This document shows, in pieces, positions 1-10,878 of a stretch of 64,000 nucleotides of DNA. The stretch is from the NCBI GenBank assembly GCA_013368515.1, contig JABWCI010000005.1:1-64000 (forward strand), in the 5' to 3' direction. This DNA is from Candidatus Altimarinota bacterium. GTDB taxonomy: Bacteria > Patescibacteriota > Gracilibacteria > BD1-5 > UBA6164. Made by a program: the position numbers and the translations under genes. Positions within the stretch are counted from its first letter, which is position 1. The number at the start of each line of letters is the position of its first letter. The notes under the pieces were generated by a model. That model did not search any database. It saw nothing but the letters and a program-made list of their open reading frames with translations, and was not told the DNA's origin.

Positions 1-99
1 ATATAATATTACTACAATATTTAAATTAAATCAAAAAAAATACATTTTAGATTAAATAAATTGTTTTTAAAAGTTTTTAACATTACTTTTTAAGTAATT

Positions 100-127
100 T
101 TGATAAAGTTTTTTTGCTAAATATAAT
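100..127 (+). promoter_or_regulatory. Putative sigma-70 type promoter upstream of ftsA
   Basis: TTGATA (100-105) and TATAAT (122-127) are separated by 16 bases. This would start transcription about 95 bases before ftsA. Nothing else coding is visible between 1 and 228. The leader holds AAGGAGG (143-149), the only good Shine-Dalgarno-like string I noticed outside genes, but no ORF of useful length follows it. Confidence 0.5.
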
Positions 128-228
128 TTACTAGTCCTAAATAAGGAGGAAAAATTAAAAAGTAAGTAATTAAGCCTATTATGGCTGTATAATTTATTTG
201 AACAATATAATTTTTAATAAAAATTAAA

Positions 229-1464
229 ATGTGAGCATCTAATACTATTACAACTATTGATATATGAAGTTCTAAAATTAGAACTGTAATATGATATTTT
301 GATAAAGAAAGAAATGATGATTTCAATATACTTTGAGTTTGAATTTCAAATTCAACTGCTATGAGAAAGTGAAATATACTTGATATGGAAGAATTTAAAA
401 ATAATTTAGATGCTTCTTTAGAAGAAGCAGAGAAAATGGCATGAGAACATGTTTCTTGAGCTTATATTTCATTTAATTCTTCAAGCTTTGATGTAATAAG
501 AAGCAAGTGAATAGTTTCTGTTACTTGATCTGAAGTTACAGAGGAAGATATTGAAAGATCAATTGAAAAGGCTAAAGGTTGACTTGATATGCCAAATAAA
601 GAGATTTTAAAAGTTGTTCCTGAAAGTTTTGTAGTAGATTTAGAAGATGGGATAAAAAATCCATTGTGAATGTCTGCTAGAAAATTGGAAGTTACTGCAA
701 ATATATTTTCTATGAATTTAAATGTTTTAACAAACATTAAAAAAGCTATAAGTGATATAGGTATAGAAATATATGATATTTATCCAAATTTGTTATCAAG
801 TCCTGAATGAGTTTTAACAAAAAGACAAAAAGAATTATGAGTAGTTTGTATTGATATTGGTTCTTCTACTACTTGAGTTACTGTTTTTGAAAACTGAGTT
901 TTAAGTTTTTCTACAATTATTCCTTTTGGTTGAGACAATGTAACTAATGATATAGCTTTGTGACTTAGAACTTCAACTGCTATGGCGGAAAAAATAAAAC
1001 TAGAATATGCAGAGTTAGATTTAGAAAATAGAGATTGATTTAATGATAATGATTTTGATTTAAGTGAATTAAACATGTGAGAAGAGTGAAGTGTATCAAG
1101 AGAATATCTTTCAAAAATTGTTACAGCAAGATATGAAGAAATATTTCAATTTATTAGAGATGAATTAAAAAAGATTTGAAAAGATGGTATGTTACCAGAA
1201 TGAGCTGTTTGTGTATGAGGATGATCTAAAATAAAATGATTTGTAGAGCTTGCAAAAAAATCTCTTAGATTACCAGTTTTTATAGGTTTGCCTTTTTCTA
1301 AAGATGAACTTGTAGATGCTTCAATATCAGATCCAGTATTTTCTGCTGTAATTTGAACTATGATTTTTTCAAATTTATATTGAAACAAATGACCATTATT
1401 TTCTATAAATTTTAGTTCTATAATAGAGTCACTAAAAAAATTATTTAAGAAAATATTACCTTAA
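229..1464 (+). CDS. ftsA: Cell division protein FtsA
   Basis: Actin-like ATPase that tethers FtsZ to the membrane and recruits the divisome. With UGA=Gly the 411-residue product opens with the actin phosphate-1 motif (TIDIGSSK), continues through an SHS2/1C-like segment (STAMRKGNILD) and has a second nucleotide loop (DIGSSTTGVT). A late VCVGGGSKIKGF segment matches the adenosine loop. The C-terminus ends in a short basic/hydrophobic helix (SLKKLFKKILP) that suits the membrane-targeting helix. The start ATG is followed at once by TGA (Gly). ftsZ begins 27 bases downstream, the usual ftsA-ftsZ order. Confidence 0.93.
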
Positions 1465-1491
1465 AAAAAACTTTATTTATAATAATTTAAT

Positions 1492-2679
1492 ATGATTAAT
1501 AGAAGAGAAGATAAATTAAAAAATTTATTATGAGGGAATTCATGAGATTTATGAGGACCTCAAGAAGTAAAACTTAGCTGAGGTATATCTCCAGTAGCTA
1601 AAATAAAAGTAGTTTGAGTAGGTTGAGCTGGTCAAAATGCAGTAAATAGAATGATTGAATCAGGTTTAGATTGAGTAGAATTTGTTTCTATAAATACAGA
1701 TGCTCAAGCTTTATATAATTCACTTGCTCCAAAAAAATTAAATATTTGAAAAATTATGACTCATGGTTTATGAGCATGAGCTAATCCAGAGGTTGGTAAA
1801 AAAGCTGCTGAAGAATCAAGAGAAGAAATTAAAAACGCTTTAGATTGAGCAGATATGGTATTTATTACTTGTGGTCTTGGTTGATGAACTGGTACTTGAG
1901 CTGCTCCAGTTGTTGCTGAAGTTGCAAAAGAACTTTGAGCTTTGACAGTTTGAATAGTTACTAAACCATTTTCATTTGAAGGTCAAAATAGAATGAGTAA
2001 GGCATTGGATGGTTATTCTTCTTTAAAAGAAAAAGTAGATACTCTTATCACAATTCCAAATGATAGAATTTTAACTATTATTGATAAAAAAACTCCATTA
2101 CTTGATGCGTTTTCAATAGTTGATGAAATTTTAAATCAATGAGTACAATGAGTTTCAGACCTTATAACTCAACCAGGTTTAATTAATGTAGACTTTGCAG
2201 ATGTGACTTCTGTTATGAAAAACGCAGGTTCTGCACTTATGGGTATAGGTTATGGTTCTTGAGAAAATAGAGCAACTGAAGCTGCTAGATCAGCAATAGA
2301 TTCACCTCTTCTTGAATTATCAATTGCTTGAGCAAAATGATTATTATTCAATATAACTTGAGGTACTGACTTATCAATGTATGAAGTTGATGAGGCTGCT
2401 AGAATAATTACAGACAATGTAGATCCAGATGCAAATATTATATTTGGTGCTACAATCAATGAACAATATAATTGAGAATTAAAAATAACTGTTGTTGCAA
2501 CTTGATTTGATGAAGAATCAAATAATCAATATGCTTGAGAGTCTAGAATGACTGCAAAAGCTAATCCTTTTGGTAGAAAACCAGTTTCATCAAGTGATTC
2601 AAGAGTTACTCCAAGTACTCCATCTAAAAAAATTGAAGAAGACTTAGATGTTCCAAGTTTTTTGAGAAAAAAAATGTAA
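1492..2679 (+). CDS. ftsZ: Cell division protein FtsZ (tubulin homologue)
   Basis: GTPase that polymerises into the Z-ring. The 395-residue product has the N-terminal [15 protein letters not shown] loop and the tubulin signature GGGTGTG (about residues 130-136), in which three of five glycines are TGA (1879-1899). The T7-like segment of the GTPase domain follows, then a low-complexity linker. The C-terminal peptide [10 protein letters not shown] matches the conserved FtsA/ZipA-binding tail. It is cotranscribed with ftsA and followed by a strong terminator. The length and all landmarks are normal. Confidence 0.97.
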
Positions 2680-2680
2680 A

Positions 2681-2710
2681 AAATGTAGATTTTTAAAATC
2701 TACATTTTTT
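2681..2710 (+). terminator. Rho-independent terminator after ftsZ
   Basis: A 13-bp perfect hairpin (AAATGTAGATTTT and its complement) followed by a T run, 1 base after the ftsZ stop. Confidence 0.85.
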
Positions 2711-2725
2711 ATTTTTCAAATTATC

Positions 2726-2753
2726 TTGATTTTATTTTTAAATTTTATACAAT
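2726..2753 (+). promoter_or_regulatory. Putative promoter of nusA
   Basis: TTGATT (2726-2731), 16-base spacer, TACAAT (2748-2753). Transcription would start near 2760, about 70 bases before nusA and just ahead of the leader hairpin. Confidence 0.45.
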
Positions 2754-2784
2754 TATATCTGTAAAATGAAAAGTTCTATAGAGG

Positions 2785-2808
2785 GATTTGCAAATGCAAA
2801 TCTTTTTT
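2785..2808 (+). promoter_or_regulatory. Terminator-like hairpin in the nusA leader (candidate attenuator)
   Basis: GATTTGC, loop AAAT, GCAAATC (2785-2802), then six T residues. It lies between the putative promoter and the nusA start 20 bases on, so it cannot be the end of ftsZ, which has its own terminator. A 19-codon ORF (ATG 2766, TAA 2825) runs across the hairpin. I infer possible NusA-dependent autoregulation; autogenous termination control of nusA is known in Bacillus. Confidence 0.5.
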
Positions 2809-2828
2809 ATTTGATAATACCTTAAAAT

Positions 2829-3896
2829 ATGTTAAATGTAAAACAAATAAATCAAGCAATAACTTTGATTTCTAAAGAAAAAAATATCTCAAAAGAGAAA
2901 CTTATTGAGATAATCGAAGCTGCTATTAAAACAGCTTATAAAAAAGATTATTGAAATAAAGATGAAGAAGTAAATGTAAAACTAGATTTAGAAAATGAAA
3001 GTTTACAAGTTACAGTTGAAAAAACTTTAGTTAGTGAAGTAACTAATCCAGCACTTGAAATAAGTTTTGAAGAACTTTGAGAAGATGCTGAATGATTTGT
3101 AGAAGGTGATATTATTGAGCTTGATGTTACTGATGAAATTCAAAATGATGATAATGGTGAAAGTTTTGGTAGAATTGCATCTCAAGCAGCTAGACAAGTT
3201 ATAATTCAAAAGATGTGAGAATCTGAAAAAGAAAAGATTTATGAACTTTTTGAATGAAAACAATGACAAATAGTAAGTGTTAAAATTGATATAGTTGAAT
3301 GATCAAAAGTAGTTTTTGATTATATGTGAAATCAAATAGTTTTACCAAAAGGTGAACAAGTTTCTAGAGATAATTATGTAGCTTGAGCAAGATTTTTTCT
3401 TTATGTAGCAGATGTTTCTAAAACTGAAACATGAGCTCCTAGAGTTATATTATCTAGAAAAAGACCTGAATTAGTAACTGCTATATTTGCTGAAAATGTT
3501 CCTGAAATAGGAGATTGAATTATAAATATAGATAAAGTAGTAAGACAAGCATGAGTTAAAACTAAGATTTTAGTTTCATCAAATTATGATGAGGTTGATC
3601 CTGTAGGTACTCTTATTGGTCAAAAATGAATGAGAGTAAAATCAGTTATGGATGAGTTGGGTTGAGAAAAAATAGATATAATACCAAATGTAGCTGATAT
3701 GAGAGAGGTTATTAAAAAATCATTGTCTCCAGCTGAAATTATAAAAGTTGAAGTTGATGATGAAGTAAAATCTGCTATAGTTTATATTTTGCCTACACAA
3801 AGAGCTAAAGCTGTTTGAAAAAATGGTTTAAATGTAAATTTAGCATCAAAATTAACAGGTTATAAAATATCTATTGAAGATGTAGAAATGGAATAA
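2829..3896 (+). CDS. nusA: Transcription termination/antitermination factor NusA
   Basis: Binds RNA polymerase and modulates pausing, termination and antitermination. The 355-residue product has the NusA N-terminal domain (INQAITLISKEKNISKEKL, then an EAAIKTAYKKDYG segment), an S1-like RNA-binding region, and two KH domains (the PVGTLIGQKGMRVKSVMDEL-type segment and a late AVGKNGLNVNLASKL segment). It ends shortly after KH2, without the C-terminal acidic repeats of gamma-proteobacterial NusA, as is usual outside that group. It has its own leader and terminator. Confidence 0.95.
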
Positions 3897-3921
3897 AAAG
3901 ACTATTTTATAGTCTTTTTTT
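3895..3921 (+). terminator. Terminator after nusA
   Basis: A 10-bp hairpin (AAAAAGACTA / TAGTCTTTTT) overlapping the TAA stop and followed by T residues. Confidence 0.8.
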
Positions 3922-3970
3922 ATTTGAAAAATAACTATTTTTTTTTATACTTAAAAATAGTTATTATTTA

Positions 3971-4435
3971 ATGAAAAAAATTATGAGAGTACTTTTCTTA
4001 AAACATGTTATAAATGTCGGTAAACCTTGAGAAATAAAAGATGTAAAACCAGGATATGCTGCCAATATGTTATTTCCACAATGACTTGCTATAGAACTTA
4101 CTCCAGAAGCTGAAAAAAAACATAAGGAAAAGATAAAAAAAGATGAAAAACATAGAATGGAACTTATAGAAAATAGACATGAAATTGCAGAATCATTAAA
4201 TCATCAAAAATTTTCTTTTACATTAAAAACTTGAGCAAACCACAAAGTATATTGATGAATATGAGAAAAGGATGTAATAGATGAGGTTAAAAAGAAGTTT
4301 AAAATAGAACTTTCAAAAAAGCATATTGAAATGCCAGATTGACACTTGAAGAAATTATGAGAACATATAATCTATATCAAACTTTGAAAAGATGCTATGG
4401 CAAAAATTTTTGTAACTCTTAATGAAGAAAAATAA
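3971..4435 (+). CDS. rplI: 50S ribosomal protein bL9
   Basis: Protein of the large ribosomal subunit at the base of the L1 stalk. The 154-residue product has the diagnostic N-terminal domain (VINVGKPGEIKDVKPGYAAN, with FPQGLAIEL after it), a long charged helix, and a C-terminal domain with GKDAMAKIFVTL. I chose the first ATG (MKKIMRVLFL); the ATG four codons on is an alternative. Its stop overlaps the start of ruvX (TAATG), indicating translational coupling. Confidence 0.94.
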
Positions 4436-4818
4436 TGTATTTAGGACTAGATTTATGAGATAAAAGATGTGGATTAGCAGTTTACATTGAGTGAGTTGTT
4501 ATACCAAAAGAAATAGTTAATAGGGTAGAGATAGTAGATAAAATAAAAAAATATATAAAAGATTATAGTGTAGAAACAATAGTTGTTTGATTACCTTATG
4601 ATTTATATAATTTAGATACAAAACAACTAGATAAAACTAAAAAATTTATAGAAAAACTTAAAATAATATTTCCAAATCAAAAAATAGATTCTATAGATGA
4701 GAGATTTACTTCTTTTGAATCTGATAATATATTAAAAAGTATGAAAATTTCAGATACAAAGTGAAAAAAAGATGCTATTTCAGCTGCTTTAATATTAGAA
4801 TCATATTTAAAAATGTAA
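4435..4818 (+). CDS. ruvX: YqgF/RuvX family putative Holliday junction resolvase (16S rRNA maturation)
   Basis: RNase H-fold nuclease of the YqgF family, tied to pre-16S rRNA processing and Holliday junction resolution. The 127-residue product opens with LGLDLGDKRCGLAV (the first catalytic Asp), has VVGLPYDL in the middle and IDSIDERFTS with the second acidic cluster. The C-terminal KKDAISAALILESYL carries the last catalytic Asp. The length is normal. It overlaps the rplI stop. Confidence 0.9.
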
Positions 4819-4823
4819 TTTTT

Positions 4824-4852
4824 TTGACAAAATTTTTTAAATGTGATTTAAT
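4824..4852 (+). promoter_or_regulatory. Putative promoter of the 4883 surface-protein gene
   Basis: A consensus TTGACA (4824-4829), 17-base spacer and TTTAAT (4847-4852), about 30 bases before the gene. Confidence 0.5.
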
Positions 4853-4882
4853 TATTAGGTATTTATATATTAAGATAAAATT

Positions 4883-5725
4883 ATGACACAATTTAAAGTT
4901 TTATTTACTATTCTAATTTCTAGTTTATTTATTTCAAGTGCTTATTCAGCATCTATTGAAAATATTCAAGCTTTAGATAATCAAACTATAAAAATAGCAG
5001 CTTCTAGCGATGTTATTTTTTCAGATGTAAAAGTTTATTGAGAAGTATCTGTATTAAAAGATATTCAAGTTGTTTCTTCAACTAAAGATTCAGTAAATCC
5101 AAAAAAAATGAGATTAACACTAGCAAATGATTTAACATTAAATAGTTCTTATAATCTTATATGAATAATGTGAGCTGAATGAAATATTGATTTTACAATT
5201 TGAGATAAATTTATAGGAGAGACTATAAATCCTAATTATTATAATGAAGAAAAAATAATAGAAAAAATAAGTATTGTTGATTCAAAAACATTGGAAATTG
5301 TTTATAATTATGATTTAACTACATGATTATATGAGTTTAAACTTTTAGGTGAATTATCAGTAGATTCTATGAATTCAAAAGGTGATAATGTATTAAATAT
5401 AGAACTTTCTTCTAAATTAGATAAATCTTCATCTTATAAAATAATGATAAGTTCTTTAGAAAATATTGATGGTAAAGAAATCAACTTAACTTCAAACATA
5501 TATGATTTTACTACTAATAGTAATTTAGTTGAAAAATCTACTTCTTCACAAGCTGTTGAACAAGTTGTTTCACAAGTTGTAACTACTGCAGAACCAAGTG
5601 TAGAAGATATAGCTTTAAATGCTGCTGAGACACCGGATTCAGGTGCTGAAACATGGTTTGTTATGTTATTAACATTTATAGTTTCAACATTTTATTTTAC
5701 TAGAAATAGATTTAGAAAATCATAA
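4883..5725 (+). CDS. Secreted surface protein with a sortase-type C-terminal signal
   Basis: A 280-residue protein with a signal peptide (residues 1-22, hydrophobic, cut likely after SAYSA). Two repeated beta-rich halves resemble Ig-like or invasin-like modules, e.g. SKTLEIVYNYDLTTG and SSYKIMISSLENIDGKEI; I cannot assign them to a named family. The C-terminus is TPDSGAET, about 18 hydrophobic residues and a basic tail (RNRFRKS), the layout of an LPxTG-like cell-wall sorting signal. A second such protein is at 43162. No sortase gene is in the window. Confidence 0.75.
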
Positions 5726-5757
5726 AAAAATACTACCAAATTTGGTAGTATTTTTTT
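5724..5757 (+). terminator. Terminator after the 4883 gene
   Basis: A 34-bp perfect palindrome centred on CCAAATTTGG, with T residues at the end; it overlaps the stop codon. Confidence 0.85.
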
Positions 5758-5812
5758 GTTTATTAAAACAAGATATGTTATAATTATATTAATTAATTTA
5801 TAATTTATTTTG

Positions 5813-6892
5813 ATGGAAACGATTAAAAAAGACAATATTTTAAAAGACCAATTGTTACAAATAATGATAGATAATGAAGGTAGTGATATGTATATAACAG
5901 TTTGAACATATCCTTCAATAAAAATAGGTTGAGAAATAATTAGAGTTGATGATGGTCTAGAAGTTTTTACATCAGAAGATACACTTAATTTTGCACTTTC
6001 AATAATAACACAAGAGCAACATGAGATACTTTTAAGAGATAAAAACCTTGATTTTTCATTTACTTTTTTAGATAGAAGATTTAGAGCAAATGTTTCTTTT
6101 CAATTATGAAATTATATGACTGTTCTTAGACTTTTGACATCTGATATACCAAACATAGATGATCTATGATTAACAGATGTTTACAAAGAAGTTACAAAAC
6201 TTTGACAAGGTCTTATACTAGTTACTTGACCAACAGGTTCAGGTAAAACTACTACACTTGCTGCTATGATTGATTATATTAATAGAAATTATAATAGACA
6301 TATAATTACTATTGAAGATCCTATAGAATATGTTCATCCACATAAAAAATCTATAATAGAGCATAAAGAGATAGGTAAGGATGTACCTGATTATGAAACA
6401 GCTTTAACATGAGCTATGAGGCAAAATCCAAATGTGATACTTTTTTGAGAAATGAGAAATAGAAATGAAATGGAAATGGCTCTAAGATTATCTGAAACAT
6501 GACATATAGTTTTTTCTACACTTCATACTAGAAGTGCTCATCAAACTATAACTAGAATACTTGATAGTTTTTCTTGAGAAGATAAATGACAAATAAGAAT
6601 GCAACTTGCTGATTCACTTATAGCTGTCTTTTCTCAAAGATTACTAAAAACAAATGATGGTACATGAGTAGTGCTTGCAAAAGAAATACTTGTAAAAAAT
6701 AGTGCTGTTGCAAACTTGATAAGAGAAAATGATCTACATCAAATACCTTCAGTTATACAAATGTGAGCAAGGGAAGGTATGCAACTACTAGAAACAGATA
6801 TAGTTTCATATATCAGAAAATGAGTAATTACAGAAGAGGAATGATTAAAATTTTCAAATAATCCTAAATTAGTAAAAGAATCTCTTATGTAA
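5813..6892 (+). CDS. pilT: Type IV pilus retraction ATPase PilT
   Basis: Hexameric ATPase that depolymerises the pilus. The 359-residue product has a PAS-like N-terminal domain, Walker A GPTGSGKT (about residues 139-146), an Asp-box region ([11 protein letters not shown]), the Walker B region (VILFGEMRN) and the His-box ([10 protein letters not shown]). The PilT-specific C-terminal part [23 protein letters not shown] is present. It lacks the Cys4 motif of PilB. The normally Asp-ending GEMRD reads GEMRN (residue 216), which may affect activity. It faces the pilin and pilC-pilB genes on the other strand. Confidence 0.92.
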
Positions 6893-6895
6893 AAC

Positions 6896-6928
6896 AAAAA
6901 AACAAGACTTTAAAGTCTTGTTTTTTTT
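6896..6928. terminator. Bidirectional terminator between pilT and the pilin gene
   Basis: A 32-bp perfect palindrome (AACAAGACTTT / AAAGTCTTGTT core) with A and T runs on its sides, so it can serve both convergent genes. Confidence 0.8.
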
Positions 6929-6939
6929 ATGATTTAATC

Positions 6940-7539
6940 TTAGTAAAGATTATTAGCAGTACCAATACCAATTTCACCACCATCTATTAAAGCACCACTT
7001 GCTGTAGCAGGAGATATTAATCATACTACATCACTACCTGCAGGATCTCTATAGTATGTACCATTAATTCTAGCTTTTTTAACATCATTTTCTACTATTT
7101 GTCAAGCTAATTGATAAGATTTAAAAGTAGGAATAGTAACTACTGCAAATATGTAATTTGAAGCAGCATTTGTACTATTTGGATCTTTAAAATCTTCACC
7201 ATTTTGACCAATTGCAGAAAAATTTACATTACCAACTCTATAGTTTGTTCAAAATGTTAATGTAGCACCAGTATTTGAGTTTACATTACCAAATGTTCAA
7301 GCAACTTGATTTTGAGCTCCAGTACCAGATACTACATCAAATAATACGATACTATTTCTAGTTGAAGCAGTTTCGATAGCAGAAGCTATATTTCTTAAGT
7401 CTGCAGTAACTTTTGAGTTTTTAGCTTCACCAGAATAACCTTGTAAAGATATGAACGCAATAGTACCAAGAATAGCCAATATAGTAATAACTACGATTAA
7501 CTCAACCAATGTAAAGGCTTTTTTTGTATTTCTCATCAT
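6940..7539 (-). CDS. Type IV pilin (major-type prepilin)
   Basis: A 199-residue prepilin with a short leader (MMRNTKK), the prepilin peptidase/N-methylation motif AFTLVELIVVITILAILG with Glu5, and a hydrophobic N-terminal helix. The globular part is rich in Asn, Gly and Thr (GTFGNVNSNTGATLTFG). Only one Gly is near the start, so a standard-code reading would stop after 80 codons at complement 7297. It lies downstream of pilC-phosphatase-pilB on the same strand but behind a terminator, so it probably has its own promoter. It is the best candidate for the main pilus subunit. Confidence 0.85.
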
Positions 7540-7708
7540 CGTGCGAAAAATTAAAAAATAAAATACAAAAATAAATTTTTAAGGTTTATTGTCTTAAATA
7601 TAGACTTTTTTATTTTATCTCTATATAGACATTTTAGCAAATGTATTTTTTTAATTTACTAGACATAATTTTAAAAATATTCTTTATTATATTTTAAAAA
7701 ATAAAAAA

Positions 7709-7741
7709 ATAAAAAAGCTAGATTTACATCTAACTTTTTTA
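7709..7741 (-). terminator. Terminator after pilC
   Basis: On the minus strand, a 13-bp stem (AAAAAAGTTAGAT with one G-U pair) and a T run follow the pilC stop. The 170 bases from here to the pilin start probably hold the pilin promoter; I see no other feature there. Confidence 0.75.
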
Positions 7742-7744
7742 TTG

Positions 7745-8959
7745 TTACATTCATTTTGCAACCTTTCACATTTCAAAGAAAGGCATTATTATGGCAACTA
7801 CAATCGTACCAACTAGAGCACCAACTATTACGATGATAATAGGTTCTAGCATGCTCGACATATTTCAAATATATCTTTTTAGTTCTCAATTATAGTTTTC
7901 TCATACTTTTCTAAGCGAGCTTGATAAACTTCAAGTTTCTTCTCAAGTACTTACTACATAAGCAAATTCTTCAGGAAAAAGTTTATTTAGATAAACAGAT
8001 TCCTCATAATCTAGATTTAATCAAAGAGATTTTGATATAGTTAATCAAACTTCTACTTCATTTTTAATTCTTATCAATTCTTTTTTATATGATAAGTTTG
8101 GTACTACTTTACTTGATGTTTTTAGTGAATCAAGTAATAATACTCAAGAATCTAATAGTATAGTAAATGCATTTGTAAAATATACTATATTTGATTGTCT
8201 AACTACATAACCAAATATTGGTAGTTTTGTTGCTAAGTTTGCTAGTGTTATTTTACCTATATATGTGGCATTTATAAGCTTAAATGTTCAAATTATAGCT
8301 ATTATTATTAATAATAGTTTTCACCAGTCATGAACTATAAAGTTTGAAAATCATACTACTTTTTGTGTAAGCATAGGTAAGTCAGCTCAGGCTTTTGCAA
8401 ATGTAGCAGAAATTCTAGGAACGATAAATAACATCATGAAAACAACCATTCATATAGTTAAAAGTAAAAGAATAAGAGGATAAACCATCGCTCATTTTAC
8501 TTTTCATTTTAATTCTATATTTTCTAGTAAGTTTTTATCTAACTCAGCTAATATTTTTCATAGTTGTCATGTTTTTTCTCAAACTCAAATTAGAGCAGTA
8601 GTAAGAGGATCAAAAACTTTTGGATATTGAGTCATTGTTTCATTTATACCTATACCATGATCAATATTTTCTCTCATCTCTGTACATATTTTTTTAAGAT
8701 ATGGGTTTTTGATTTGTTTTACCAAGATTCATAAAGCTCATTTTACATCTATTCAAGAATTCAAAAAGATTGAAAATTTGTTTATAAATTGCCATAATTC
8801 TTTTTGTCAGACACTTTGAAATAAGTTGATTTCTATTGCTTTTCAACTTCATTTTCTTCATGTTCATTTGTATTGAGCCCTTCTTGCATCTTCAAGAAGT
8901 TTTATAAACTTTTTATTATCAAAGTTTCAATACCTGTCATAAAATTTATTTCAAAACAT
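7745..8959 (-). CDS. pilC: Type IV pilus inner-membrane platform protein PilC (GspF family)
   Basis: Polytopic platform that couples the cytoplasmic ATPases to pilin polymerisation. The 404-residue product has two GspF domains. Domain 1 contains LFQSVGQKELWQFINKFSIF, SGIDVKGAL and the ENIDHGIGINETM segment; the typical GVGEKTGQL and the hydrophobic VYPLILLLLTIGMVVFMM follow, and the end MLEPIIIVIVGALVGTIV matches the family's last membrane segment. It lies downstream of pilB and the phosphatase on the same strand; the gap to the phosphatase stop is 13 bases. Confidence 0.93.
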
Positions 8960-8972
8960 ATTTGTGTTTTTA

Positions 8973-10865
8973 TTAAATATTTCAATCTTTTGCGATTATT
9001 TCTTCAACTTCTTTAATTACAGCTGTATAATCTCATTTTTTATAAAGTTCCATAAGTATATTGTACTTTATTTCCATTTTTTGATTTTTTTGTTCTACTC
9101 TATAAGCTTTTTCATTTTCTATTGCTTTTCTTAAGTAGAAATTTATTTTTGGATCTATATATCAATCTTTTATGAATCTAGTTGCTTCTTCTTTAAGTTT
9201 TAGTATTTCTCAAGTATAATATAAATTCTCTAGAGTTTTTACCAATCTTTTTGTTTCTTTTTTTCTTCTAATCACTTCAAGTTCTTGTTCTATTTCTTCT
9301 TTTGTTTTTCATTTCAATCTTTTTAAATCTGTTTTATCTAATTTTTCTTTTACTTTTAAATCTTCTATAAAAAGATCTTTTTCATTTACTATATCTTTTG
9401 TTGAATCTCTTTTCAATATTATAATACTAACATCATCATCAAAAGCACTTCATCATCTAAATAATTTAACATCATTTATTAGATATTCATATATATTTTT
9501 TATATTTGATTCATATTTACAAACCATTTTAAATGACTCTTCTAGTTTATCTATTCAATAATATTCTCATTCTAAACTTCTATTTTCTATCAATCAGTCA
9601 CTATAAGTCAAAAGTATATCTCAGTCATCTAATCTTATATTTTTAACTTTTAAATCATTTTTATCTTTTATTATTCTTATACCTGCTGCAAGTCATCCAG
9701 GAATTATTTTTTCAACTTTATTTTCCTTTTTTCTATATACAAATAATGGTTCATGTCACATTCAAATATATCAAATATCATTATTTTCTTTATTTACTTC
9801 AAAAAATATACTTGTTATGAAATTTCTAGACTTTAAATCTTGTTTTAATCAATTATTTACTTCAAATGCTACTTCATTTAAATCTTTATTATAATTTTCT
9901 TTAAATAATTTATTTATAAGAGTTATAATAAATCATGCTCTTATCCCATGACCAGTAGCATCTCATATAAAAAATTTATAATTTTTAGAATTTTCTTCTA
10001 ATCAAAAAGTATCTCAAGATATTTTGTCTGCTCATAGTATTTTTCAATATAAATCATAACCAATCATTTTATATTTATTTATTTCTTTAACTAGTCATCT
10101 ATGTATATTTTCCAATTTTCTACTTGCTAATTCTTCATTTATTCTAGAATCTTCTTCTATAAGTATATTTATCTCATCTAGAAGTTTTTTCTTTCTTATA
10201 TTTTCTTTTAGATTCTTGTAAAAATTTAATTTACTTTTTAATTTACTACTAAAAGAATTATCTACTACTTCTTCTTCTTCATCTACTTTTGCTGTTTCTC
10301 ATATAAGTTGAAGTGCTTCATTTTTAGCATTTCTTTTAAGTTTTTCTTGTTCTTCTTTTCTTTGTTTTTCTATACTTTTTTGTATTCTCTTTTTTTGAGA
10401 ATTATAAAACTTTATTACTATAGAATTTTCTTTATTTTCTTCTAAAAATTTTTGTAGCAGATTCATTGCTTGAAGAGATTTTTTAGTTCAGATCAATGAA
10501 TCAATTTCAGATTTAATTTTTGTAAATCTTACTTTAAATCTTTCTTCTTCAGCAATTTTTACATATTTATCTTCTAATTTTGTGATTTTAATTTTTAGTT
10601 TTTTTATGATTTCCTCTTTATTTTTATATGATTTTCTCTCTTTTTCAGATTTCTTTTTATCTTCTGGAGTAGAGTTTTCATTGTCATATTTTTCTAAAAA
10701 TTTGTTTAGGGCCTCTTTTTCTTTGAATAGAATTTCATCAGTTGCTTTTTTCGCATTTGCCCAATCTGATAAAGCAATAAATACTTCTATTGCTCTAACT
10801 GCTGAATCAAAAGCTTTTACTTCTTTTGTATCAACTTTTTTCTTTTTCTTTAAAAAATCAAACAT
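8973..10865 (-). CDS. PP2C/SpoIIE-type serine phosphatase with a coiled-coil N-terminus
   Basis: A 630-residue cytoplasmic protein. Residues 1 to about 270 are Lys/Glu-rich coiled coil. The catalytic domain carries the metal-binding motifs FFIGDATGHG, TYSDGLIE and AFDDDVSII, all with their aspartates. A further charged helical tail of about 110 residues follows. The SpoIIE/RsbU family removes phosphate from regulators. It sits between pilB and pilC with short gaps (13 bases on each side), so pilus control is a fair inference. No receiver or HAMP domain is visible. Confidence 0.85.
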
Positions 10866-10878
10866 ATTTTTTGTTTTA

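Noticed and set aside
180-191. ATG GCT GTA TAA mini-ORF after AAGGAGG
   Set aside because: Three codons, no relation to the ribosome-binding-like string 30 bases away.
117-326. 69-codon minus-strand ORF before and within ftsA
   Set aside because: It overlaps the ftsA start on the opposite strand; ftsA is supported by strong motifs from residue 8 on.
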